Position numbers and translations under genes: made by a program. From NCBI GenBank assembly GCA_035532755.1, contig DATKQI010000241.1:1-5736 (forward strand): DNA of 5,736 nucleotides, read 5' to 3'. This document shows, one piece after another, positions 1 to 5,736 of this stretch. How positions within the stretch are numbered: the stretch's first letter is position 1; each line of letters opens with the position of its first letter. The notes beneath the pieces are model-generated. The model ran no database searches. It had not been told where the DNA came from and saw nothing but the letters and a program-made list of their open reading frames with translations. Origin of the DNA: DATKQI01 sp035532755. GTDB taxonomy: Bacteria; Pseudomonadota; Alphaproteobacteria; Acetobacterales; Acetobacteraceae.

Positions 1-1518
1 GTGATCCTGGATGGCTGGGGCTGGCGGGAAGAAACCGCCGACAACGCGGTTGCGCTGGCGGACACGCCGCAGTTCGACCGGCTGTGGCGGGCCAACCCTC
101 ACGCGCTGCTGCGCACCTGCGGCCCGGATGTCGGGCTGCCGGACGGGCAGGTGGGCAATTCCGAGGTCGGGCATCTGAACATCGGCGCCGGGCGCGTGGT
201 GATGCAGACCCTCCCGCGCATCGGTGCCGCCATCGCCGACGGCACCCTGGCGGCGAACCCCGCGCTCGCCGGGCTGATCGCCACGCTGAAGCGCGATAGC
301 GGAACCTGCCATCTGCTCGGCCTAGTTTCGCCCGGCGGGGTGCATGCGCACCAGGATCATGCGATCGCGCTGGCGAAACTGCTCACCGCTGCCGGCGTGC
401 CCGTGGCGGTGCACGCATTCCTCGACGGCCGGGACACCGCACCGCGCGCCGCCGCCGCGGATATCGCCCGCTTCGTCGCTGCGCTGCCGGAAGGGGCGCG
501 CATCGCCACCGTCTGCGGCCGCTATTTCGCGATGGACCGCGACAAGAGATGGGACCGGGTGGAAAAGGCCTGGCGGGCGCTTGCGCTGGCCGAAGGGGCG
601 CGGTTCGCCTCCCCGGAGGCGGTGATCGCATCCGCCTACGCCGCAGGCACCGATGATGAATTCGTGCCCCCCGCCGTGATCGAGGGCCATGCCGGCATGC
701 GGGATGGCGACGGGCTGCTCTGCTTCAACTTCCGCGCCGACCGGGTGCGCGAGATCCTGGCGGCGCTGCTGGACCCCGATTTCACCGGCTTCCCCCGCCC
801 GCGCGTTCCGCGCCTCGCCGCCGCGCTCGGGATGACGCAGTACAGCGTCGATCTCGACCGGCATCTGGAGACCCTGTTCGCGCCGCAGCCTCTGCACGAC
901 CTGCTGGGCGAGACCGTCGCCGCGGTCGGGCTGCGGCAGTTGCGCATGGCCGAGACGGAGAAATACCCCCATGTCACCTACTTCCTCAACGGCGGGGAGG
1001 AAGCGCCGGGCACCGGGGAAGACCGGATCATGGTGCCCTCGCCGAAGGTGGCCACCTACGATCTGCAGCCCGAGATGTCGGCGGCCGAGCTTGCCGACAA
1101 GGCCGTCGCAGCCATCGCCGGCGGCGGGTACGACCTGATCGTGCTGAACTTCGCCAACCCGGACATGGTGGGCCATACCGGCAGCCTGGCGGCGGCGATC
1201 CGCGCGGTGGAGACCGTCGATGCCGGACTCGGCCGCATCGCCGGGGCGCTCGCCGCTGCGGGAGGGGTTCTGCTGGCCACCGCCGATCACGGCAATTGCG
1301 AGATGATGCGCGATCCGGCGACTGGCGGGCCGCATACGGCGCATACGCTCAACCCGGTCCCGATCCTGCTGGCCGGCGGCCCGGAAGGGGCTGCGCTGGC
1401 CGACGGACGGCTCGCCGATATAGCCCCCACCCTGCTGGCGCTGCTCGGGCTGCCGCAGCCGGCCGCGATGACCGGGCGGAACCTGATGCGATTGCATGCG
1501 GCGCGCGCTGCTCAATAG
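1..1518 (+). CDS. gpmI: 2,3-bisphosphoglycerate-independent phosphoglycerate mutase, 5' partial
   Basis: Cytoplasmic enzyme interconverting 3- and 2-phosphoglycerate in glycolysis and gluconeogenesis, using two Mn ions and a phosphoserine intermediate. Visible residues, numbered from base 1: metal ligand Asp4 in ILDGWG; nucleophile Ser54 in GNSEVGH; substrate-binding His115 (GGVHAH), Arg144-Asp145 (DGRDT), Arg245 and Arg248 (FRADR), Lys321 (ETEKYPH); second metal cluster Asp388 and His392 (NPDMVGH), Asp429-His430 (TADHGN) and His448 (HTAHT). All expected catalytic positions are present, so it should be active. The spacing matches the Bacillus enzyme (Ser62, Asp12), implying about eight residues are missing; the GTG at base 1 is then an internal Val codon, not the start. 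With those restored the protein is about 513 residues, normal for the family. The 3' end overlaps the next gene by 23 bases. The unrelated dPGM type (GpmA) is excluded by these motifs. Confidence 0.97.
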   Translation: MILDGWGWREETADNAVALADTPQFDRLWRANPHALLRTCGPDVGLPDGQVGNSEVGHLNIGAGRVVMQTLPRIGAAIADGTLAANPALAGLIATLKRDSGTCHLLGLVSPGGVHAHQDHAIALAKLLTAAGVPVAVHAFLDGRDTAPRAAAADIARFVAALPEGARIATVCGRYFAMDRDKRWDRVEKAWRALALAEGARFASPEAVIASAYAAGTDDEFVPPAVIEGHAGMRDGDGLLCFNFRADRVREILAALLDPDFTGFPRPRVPRLAAALGMTQYSVDLDRHLETLFAPQPLHDLLGETVAAVGLRQLRMAETEKYPHVTYFLNGGEEAPGTGEDRIMVPSPKVATYDLQPEMSAAELADKAVAAIAGGGYDLIVLNFANPDMVGHTGSLAAAIRAVETVDAGLGRIAGALAAAGGVLLATADHGNCEMMRDPATGGPHTAHTLNPVPILLAGGPEGAALADGRLADIAPTLLALLGLPQPAAMTGRNLMRLHAARAAQ

Positions 1519-2734
1519 CTTCGCGCTGGTTCTGCTGGCCGCCATGCCGGCGCAGGCCGCGGGCACGGCCGATTCAGCGCAGCAGCAATTGCGCGCCGCG
1601 GAGCAGCTTCGCCTTGCCCATCAGCGCGAAGCCGCCGCCGCCGCCGAGCGTGCGCGTGCCGCGGCCGCGACGGAAGCACGGCTGGCCGCCGCGCGGGTCG
1701 CCGCTGCCGCCCGGCTGCGCGTGGCGGAAGATGCCACCGCCAAAGCCGCCGACCGCATGGCCGCGCTCGCCGCCCGGCGCCGGCAGGCCCGACATGATCT
1801 GGCTGCCCAGGCCGCCGCCTTCGCGCCGCTGCTGCCGGTGATCGAACGGCTGGGCCTGTACCCGACCGAGACATTGCTGGCGGTGCCTGCCCCGCCCGAC
1901 CAGGCGCTGCGCGGCGTGCTGGTGCTGCAAGGGCTCGCGCGGCAGCTGGAGCAGCAGGCGCGCGCGCTGCGCCGGGAGCAGGCGCGGGTGGCGGCGCTGT
2001 CGGCGCGGATGAAGGCGGAGGCGCCGAAGCTGGCGGCGGCCCAGGCAGCACAGGCCCGGCAGGAAGCCGCCCTGAACCGGCAGATCGCAACAGCGCAGGC
2101 CGATCGGCAAGCCGCGCAGAACGAGGCCGCCGCCGCGGAACGCGCCGCGGCGGCCGACGCGGCACATGCATCGGACTTGCGCGGGGCCATCGGCCGCATC
2201 GAGACCGCGCGGCGCCAGGCCGAAGCCCGCGCCAGGGCCGCATTGGCCCAGGCGACGCGGGAGAAGCATCAGCAGGCAGCCGCAGCGGCCAAACGGCAGC
2301 AACTGGCGCTGGCGGCGCCGCCCGGCCCGGGCTTGCCGGCAGCACGCGGACAATTGACTGTCCCGGTCGCCGGAACCGTGGTCCGGTCCTGGGGCTCGCC
2401 CACCGTGGCGGGACCCGCCACCGGCATGTCCTTCGCCACCCCGCCGGGCGCGCGGGTCACCACGCCATGCGGCGGGCGGGTCGTGTTCGGTGCCCCCTTC
2501 CACAGCTATGGCCTATTGTTGATCGTCGATTGCGGGGGCGGATACGATTTCGTGCTGGCGGGGATGGATCGGCTCGACGTATCGGTGGGCCAGACGGTTC
2601 GTGTGGGGGAGCCGGTGGGCGTGATGGCGAACTGGGTTCCAAGCCGCCCGGGGCCGCACCCTTCCCTCTACGTGGAATTGCGGCACAATGGCGCGCCGGT
2701 GAATCCGGCCCCCTGGCTTCGGGGGAAGGGATGA
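1496..2734 (+). CDS. envC: EnvC-like murein hydrolase activator with degenerate LytM/M23 domain
   Basis: Predicted periplasmic activator of cell-wall amidases used for septal peptidoglycan splitting. The 412-residue protein has a signal peptide (residues 1-21, cleavage after AQA), a long Ala/Gln/Arg-rich helical region predicted to be coiled coil (about 24-280), broken near 110-145 by a Pro-containing hydrophobic segment, and a C-terminal LytM/M23 domain (about 286-409) ending NPAPWL, as E. coli EnvC ends NPQPWL. The zinc ligands of active M23 enzymes are absent: the HxxxD site reads TGMSFAT (309-315) and the last HxH site reads SLYVE (390-394), close to SLYFE of EnvC. It is therefore probably a non-catalytic activator (inference from family). 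It has only two cysteines, Cys325 and Cys346, both in the LytM domain. The start is fixed: an in-frame TGA lies at 1484-1486 and no other start codon follows it before ATG 1496. No strong Shine-Dalgarno is visible, and the start lies inside gpmI, so translational coupling is likely. The symbol is assigned by family; the amidase partner is unknown. Confidence 0.9.
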   Translation: MRRALLNSFALVLLAAMPAQAAGTADSAQQQLRAAEQLRLAHQREAAAAAERARAAAATEARLAAARVAAAARLRVAEDATAKAADRMAALAARRRQARHDLAAQAAAFAPLLPVIERLGLYPTETLLAVPAPPDQALRGVLVLQGLARQLEQQARALRREQARVAALSARMKAEAPKLAAAQAAQARQEAALNRQIATAQADRQAAQNEAAAAERAAAADAAHASDLRGAIGRIETARRQAEARARAALAQATREKHQQAAAAAKRQQLALAAPPGPGLPAARGQLTVPVAGTVVRSWGSPTVAGPATGMSFATPPGARVTTPCGGRVVFGAPFHSYGLLLIVDCGGGYDFVLAGMDRLDVSVGQTVRVGEPVGVMANWVPSRPGPHPSLYVELRHNGAPVNPAPWLRGKG

Positions 2735-2761
2735 GACGAGCGGCATGGACAGGCGAGGATC

Positions 2762-2786
2762 GCGCCCCGGGGATGACGCGGGGCGC
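2762..2786 (+). promoter_or_regulatory. GC-rich intercistronic hairpin between envC and ctpA
   Basis: A perfect 8-bp inverted repeat: GCGCCCCG at 2762-2769 pairs with CGGGGCGC at 2779-2786 around a 9-base loop. No T-run follows, so it is not a classical intrinsic terminator. It ends four to five bases before the ctpA ribosome binding site, and could act as an mRNA-stabilising or processing element, or tune ctpA translation. In DNA this GC-rich short inverted repeats arise easily by chance, so function is unproven. Confidence 0.45.
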
Positions 2787-2789
2787 ACG

Positions 2790-2797
2790 AGAGGAAA
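2790..2797 (+). promoter_or_regulatory. Ribosome binding site deciding the ctpA start
   Basis: The purine-rich run AGAGGAAA lies before ATG 2805, with nine bases between its AGGA core and the start codon. No comparable site precedes the upstream in-frame ATG at 2745. This, together with the signal peptide that begins directly at 2805, makes 2805 the preferred start. Confidence 0.75.
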
Positions 2798-2804
2798 GAT
2801 TCGG

Positions 2805-4205
2805 ATGAAGCTTCGCACCGGTTTGCTGCTCAGCGCCGCCTTCGCAAGCGGCCTTGCGGCAGTGCCCGCCTCCGAGATGCTGGCCCGGCAGGCGGGCATG
2901 CACCTCGGCATCGCCACCGCCTTCGCGCAAAATGCCCCCTCGTCGAACAACGAGAGCACGTACCGGCTGCTCAGCCTGTTCAGCGACGTGTTCGAGCGGG
3001 TGCGGGCGGATTATGTGGTGCCGGTCAGCGACAAGAGCCTGATCGACAACGCCCTGAACGGCATGCTCGCCGGGCTCGATCCGCACAGCAACTACATGGA
3101 CGCGAAGCAGTTCCGCGACATGGAGGTGCAGACCTCCGGCCAGTTCGGCGGCCTCGGCCTCGAGGTGACGCAGGCCGGCGGCGTGATCAAGGTGATCAGC
3201 CCGATCGACGGCACGCCGGCGGCGAAGGCCGGCATCAAGCCCGGCGACCTGATCCTGGAGATCAACGGCAAGAGCGTGGACGGGCTGACGCTGAACCAGG
3301 CCGTGGACGAGATGCGCGGCCCGCCGAACAGCAAGATCACGCTGACGCTGAAACGGGCCAAGGTGGCGAAGCCCATGGTGCTGACGCTGCGGCGGCAGGT
3401 GATCCATGTCCAGGTCGTGCACCACGCGCTGTACGGCGATGTCGGCTACATCCGCCTGTCGCAGTTCAGCGAGAATGCCGACCGCGGCATCCGCCGGGCG
3501 TTCGCCGCGCTGAACGCCCAGGCGCCGGGCCGCATCCGCGGCTACATCCTCGATCTGCGGAACAACCCCGGCGGATTGCTGGACCAGGCGGTGGCGGTGT
3601 CCAACGATTTCCTGAACACCGGCCAGATCGTTTCCACCCGCGCGCGGCATCCCGAGGACAGCCAGGTCTGGAACGCGCAGCCGGGCGGGGACATCACCCA
3701 TGGCGCGCCGCTGATCGTGCTGGTCAATGCCGGCTCCGCCTCGGCGAGCGAGATCGTGACGGGGGCGCTGAAGGACAACCGCCGGGCGATCGTGCTGGGC
3801 GTGCGCAGCTTCGGCAAGGGATCGGTGCAGACGGTGATCCCGCTGCCGGGCAACGGCGCGATGCGGCTGACCACGGCGCGCTACTACACGCCCTCCGGCC
3901 GGTCCATCCAGGATCTCGGCATCATGCCCGATGTGCTGGTGCATGAAACGCACGGCAGCAGCAAGGATGTGCAGCCGTTGCGGGAGATCGACCTGCAGCA
4001 TGCGATGGTCAACCCGAACGGCAAGGGCGAACCGCCGGTTCCGCAGCGGACCGACCTTCCGGCCATCGTCAAGACGATCCCCAAGGAACCGCCGGCGAAC
4101 TGGCCGAAATTCGACCCGGCAAAGCCCACGACCGACTTCCAGTTGCAGGAAGCGCTGAAGGTGATGGCGGCGATGGTGGCCCAGAAAAACACCGCCGCGC
4201 AGTGA
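2805..4205 (+). CDS. ctpA: S41 family carboxy-terminal processing protease
   Basis: Secreted serine protease of the CtpA/Prc family, which cleaves periplasmic proteins from their C-terminal ends. The 466-residue product starts MKLRTGLLL, a basic end plus hydrophobic stretch, with a likely signal cleavage after AFA near residue 41. Then come the N-terminal S41 helical segment (about 48-105, containing LDPHSNYMD), a PDZ domain (about 112-190, with GGLGLEV and a GIKPGD core) and the catalytic core (about 200-370). The catalytic Ser313 (in GSASASE), Lys338 and Gln342 (in FGKGSVQ) are present with the family's 25-residue Ser-Lys spacing, so it should be active. A tail of about 90 residues, rich in Pro and Lys, follows. 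An ATG at 2745 would add 20 polar residues ahead of the signal peptide and is less likely. Its place just after an EnvC-like gene suggests a role in cell-wall hydrolase turnover, as for Pseudomonas CtpA and E. coli Prc; the substrate here is inference. The protein has no cysteine. Confidence 0.95.
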   Translation: MKLRTGLLLSAAFASGLAAVPASEMLARQAGMHLGIATAFAQNAPSSNNESTYRLLSLFSDVFERVRADYVVPVSDKSLIDNALNGMLAGLDPHSNYMDAKQFRDMEVQTSGQFGGLGLEVTQAGGVIKVISPIDGTPAAKAGIKPGDLILEINGKSVDGLTLNQAVDEMRGPPNSKITLTLKRAKVAKPMVLTLRRQVIHVQVVHHALYGDVGYIRLSQFSENADRGIRRAFAALNAQAPGRIRGYILDLRNNPGGLLDQAVAVSNDFLNTGQIVSTRARHPEDSQVWNAQPGGDITHGAPLIVLVNAGSASASEIVTGALKDNRRAIVLGVRSFGKGSVQTVIPLPGNGAMRLTTARYYTPSGRSIQDLGIMPDVLVHETHGSSKDVQPLREIDLQHAMVNPNGKGEPPVPQRTDLPAIVKTIPKEPPANWPKFDPAKPTTDFQLQEALKVMAAMVAQKNTAAQ

Positions 4206-4212
4206 ACGTACC

Positions 4213-4248
4213 ACCCGCGCGTCCGCGGCCCGCATGACCCGCGCGCGG
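4213..4248 (+). repeat. Direct repeat and possible hairpin around the yibQ-like start codon
   Basis: The 9-mer ACCCGCGCG occurs at 4213-4221 and again at 4237-4245, once before and once just after ATG 4234. Because its core is self-complementary, CCGCGCG (4215-4221) can also pair with CGCGCGG (4242-4248), placing the start codon in the loop. No Shine-Dalgarno is seen in the 28-base gap after ctpA. It may affect initiation or may simply reflect the high GC content. Confidence 0.35.
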
Positions 4249-5298
4249 AGCGCGCCGGCGTGGCGGCTGCTGGGCTGGTTCTGGCTGGTCGTGGCGGTGG
4301 TGGCGGTTGGCGGCGGCGTGGCGTTGCAGGCTCTGGGGCCGCCGCGCGCACCGCCATCCGGCGTCGCGTCTGCTCCGCCGGCCGAAAAAACGGTGCGGAC
4401 GGCTGCTACACCGACCACACCCGTTGCTGTCCCTGCTCCGGCCCCAACGCCCGCCGCCATGGGCGTTCCCGGCACACCGCCACCGGGCGGCCCGATCGCC
4501 GCACCCGATGCCGCACTGATTTCAGCACAGGTCGGCGGCAAGGGCCCGCAACTGCCGCGCATCGGGCCCGATGGGCGCAAGCCCATGCAGGCCTATGCCG
4601 GCGGCTTCAATCCGCAGGACACGCGCCCCCGCATCGCCCTGATCATGGACGGGATCGGTCTGTCCGGCTCCGCCAGCATGGCGGCGATCACCGTGCTGCC
4701 GCCGGCGGTCACGCTCGCGGTCTCGCCCTATGCGCGCGCGCCGGAGCCGCTGCTGGTCGCCGCGCGTGCGGCCGGGCACGAATTGCTGATCTCGATCCCG
4801 ATGGAGCCGCATGGCTACCCGCTGAACGACGAGGGCGACCATGCGCTGCTCACCACCGCGCCCGCCGCGCAGAACAGCCGCCGGCTGGACTGGGCGCTGT
4901 CCCGCATCCAGGGCACCGTGGGCGCGACCGGCGCGCTGGACGGGATGAATGGCGAGCGGTTCGGCTCCGATGCCTCGCTGATGGCGCCGGTGCTCGCCGA
5001 GTTGCGCACGCGGGGCCTGCTGTACGTCGCGCCGATTCCCGGCGCACCGCCAACGGGCGTGTGGGGACGGAGCGCCGATGTGGTGATCCCCCATGCGGCC
5101 GGTGCGGCCGCGGTGCAGGCGAAGCTGGCCGCGCTGGTGCAGATCGCCCGGGCGCACGGGGCGGCCGTCGGGATCGTCGGGCCGCCCGATCCGAAGCTGC
5201 TCGACCGGCTGGTGGCCTGGAGCCGCGGGCTCGGCGCACTCGGCCTTGTTCTCGCGCCGGTCACTGCGGTCGCCCTGCCCCCGAAGGCGGCGCCATGA
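4234..5298 (+). CDS. yibQ: YibQ-type divergent polysaccharide deacetylase, membrane anchored, probably catalytically degenerate
   Basis: Envelope protein of the divergent polysaccharide deacetylase family (formerly DUF610), a NodB-like fold whose members mostly lack a proven substrate. The 354-residue product has a short basic N-terminus, one transmembrane anchor (about 10-34), a low-complexity Pro/Ala/Thr linker (about 36-100) and the domain (about 130-348). Family landmarks seen are the RIALIMDGIGLS strand (133-144), the VTLAVSPYA segment, GHELLISIPMEPHGYPLN ending at residue 198, and GERF (240-243). Key residues differ: the usual Asp-Asp pair is Asp139-Gly140, the MGSRF-type motif is MNGERF, the Asp of the later FLDS-type strand is missing (LLYVAPI), and the usual GHP is GPP (316-318). 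It may be a structural or binding protein. The linker uses more T-ending codons than its surroundings. Start at ATG 4234, 28 bases after ctpA, without a clear ribosome site. It overlaps rppH by four bases. Family membership is firm; activity is unknown. Confidence 0.87.
   Translation: MTRARSAPAWRLLGWFWLVVAVVAVGGGVALQALGPPRAPPSGVASAPPAEKTVRTAATPTTPVAVPAPAPTPAAMGVPGTPPPGGPIAAPDAALISAQVGGKGPQLPRIGPDGRKPMQAYAGGFNPQDTRPRIALIMDGIGLSGSASMAAITVLPPAVTLAVSPYARAPEPLLVAARAAGHELLISIPMEPHGYPLNDEGDHALLTTAPAAQNSRRLDWALSRIQGTVGATGALDGMNGERFGSDASLMAPVLAELRTRGLLYVAPIPGAPPTGVWGRSADVVIPHAAGAAAVQAKLAALVQIARAHGAAVGIVGPPDPKLLDRLVAWSRGLGALGLVLAPVTAVALPPKAAP
5283..5287 (+). promoter_or_regulatory. Ribosome binding site of rppH
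   Basis: GAAGG lies seven bases before ATG 5295, inside the last codons of the yibQ-like gene. With the ATGA stop/start overlap it supports 5295 as the start and suggests coupled translation. Confidence 0.6.
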
Positions 5299-5736
5299 CC
5301 GGTGCCGACCTGCCTTATCGCCCCAACGTGGGGGCGGTGCTGTTCAACCGCGGCGGGCAGGTCTTCGTCGCCCGCCGCGCCGACTTTCCCAATGCCGAGG
5401 GGCCTGCCGGCGGCTGGCAGTTGCCGCAAGGGGGTATCGACGAGGACGAGGACCCGCGCCAGGCGGTGCTGCGCGAGTTGACGGAGGAGATCGGCACCGG
5501 TCGCGCCCGGATCATCGGCGAACACCCGGACTGGCTGCGCTATGACCTGCCCGCGCCGCTGATCGGCGTAGCCCTGGGCGGGCGCTATCGCGGCCAGCGG
5601 CAGCGGTGGTTCGCGCTGCGCTTCACCGGCCGCGACGCCGACATCCGGCTGGATCTCGATCCCCATCCCGAATTCGACGCGTGGCGCTGGGCGGAACTCG
5701 CCGAGCTGCCGGCCCTTGGCCCGGTGTTCAAGCGCG
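5295..5736 (+). CDS. rppH: RNA 5'-pyrophosphohydrolase (Nudix), 3' partial
   Basis: Cytoplasmic Nudix hydrolase that removes pyrophosphate from the 5' end of triphosphorylated RNA, opening mRNA to 5'-monophosphate-dependent decay by RNase E. The frame stays open from ATG 5295 to the window end, giving 147 codons of an expected 155-170. The start reads LPYRPNVGAVLFN, typical of RppH. GGWQLPQGG (39-47) leads into a full Nudix box at residues 46-68: Gly46, Glu52, then REL..EE.G with Arg60, Glu61, Glu64, Glu65 and Gly67. Later RQRWFALRF, the EFDAWRW segment and FKR match the family's C-terminal half, so the missing part is short. The metal-binding glutamates are intact, so it should be active. 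The start codon overlaps the preceding stop (ATGA). A dinucleoside polyphosphate hydrolase was the older name for this family; RppH is the better call. Confidence 0.95.
   Translation, partial: MTGADLPYRPNVGAVLFNRGGQVFVARRADFPNAEGPAGGWQLPQGGIDEDEDPRQAVLRELTEEIGTGRARIIGEHPDWLRYDLPAPLIGVALGGRYRGQRQRWFALRFTGRDADIRLDLDPHPEFDAWRWAELAELPALGPVFKR

Noticed and set aside
1..3. GTG at base 1 as the true gpmI start
   Set aside because: The metal-binding Asp would be at residue 4 rather than about 12, and the first beta strand would be cut. The window edge truncates the gene.
322..1566. A 414-residue open frame on the - strand opposite gpmI
   Set aside because: It is antisense to all the catalytic motifs of gpmI, has low-complexity basic composition and shows no domain; a codon-bias shadow.
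1575..2330. Ala/Gln/Arg-rich coding stretch as a tandem DNA repeat
   Set aside because: The codons vary and no fixed repeat unit is kept; it is the low-complexity helical coiled-coil region of the EnvC-like protein.
2762..2786. Hairpin as an intrinsic terminator of an envC transcript
   Set aside because: No T-run follows the stem; the next bases are the purine-rich ribosome site of ctpA.
2745..2804. Longer ctpA starting at ATG 2745
   Set aside because: It adds 20 charged residues before a typical signal peptide and has no comparable ribosome site, whereas ATG 2805 has AGAGGAAA at proper spacing.
2457..4586. A 709-residue open frame on the - strand
   Set aside because: It lies antisense to the well-supported ctpA gene and parts of both neighbours. 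Its product is Arg/His/Pro rich with no recognisable domain, as expected for the shadow frame of GC-rich coding DNA.
1..5736. Accessory island, phage, defence system, CRISPR array or mobile element
   Set aside because: All five genes are conserved housekeeping families in one direction with uniform composition; no transposase, integrase, terminal repeat, spacer array or RNA gene is visible.

Overview
The window is a high-GC, densely coding stretch, most likely chromosomal DNA of an alphaproteobacterium. A member of the Rhodospirillales or Acetobacteraceae would fit, judging from the GC-rich third codon positions, the protein styles and the gene order; this placement is an inference, not a measurement. 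All five genes lie on the + strand. They overlap or are separated by at most 70 bases, so they look like one transcription unit that runs off both ends of the window.

Layout: (1) 1-1518, the cofactor-independent phosphoglycerate mutase gpmI, missing about its first eight codons; (2) 1496-2734, an EnvC-like periplasmic coiled-coil protein with a degenerate LytM/M23 domain, overlapping gpmI by 23 bases; (3) a 70-base gap holding a perfect GC-rich hairpin and a good ribosome binding site; (4) 2805-4205, a secreted S41 carboxy-terminal processing protease (CtpA) with PDZ domain and Ser/Lys/Gln catalytic set; (5) 4234-5298, a membrane-anchored 'divergent polysaccharide deacetylase' of the YibQ type that lacks several expected catalytic residues; (6) 5295-5736, the RNA 5'-pyrophosphohydrolase rppH, joined to the previous gene by an ATGA overlap and cut by the window end.

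The middle three genes form an envelope module: an amidase activator, a periplasmic protease of a family that often controls cell-wall hydrolases, and a deacetylase-fold protein of unknown role. The flanking genes are cytoplasmic (glycolysis/gluconeogenesis and mRNA decay). The order gpmI-envC-yibQ is also known from E. coli, and from memory gpmI-envC-like-ctpA-yibQ occurs in Pseudomonas, so this is a conserved housekeeping neighbourhood rather than an accessory island. I see no mobile element, CRISPR array, tRNA or rRNA. No wholly new system is visible. The points of most interest are two apparently non-catalytic 'enzyme' domains (EnvC-like LytM and YibQ-like deacetylase) flanking an apparently intact protease, a lone cysteine pair in the EnvC-like domain, and the hairpin before ctpA.
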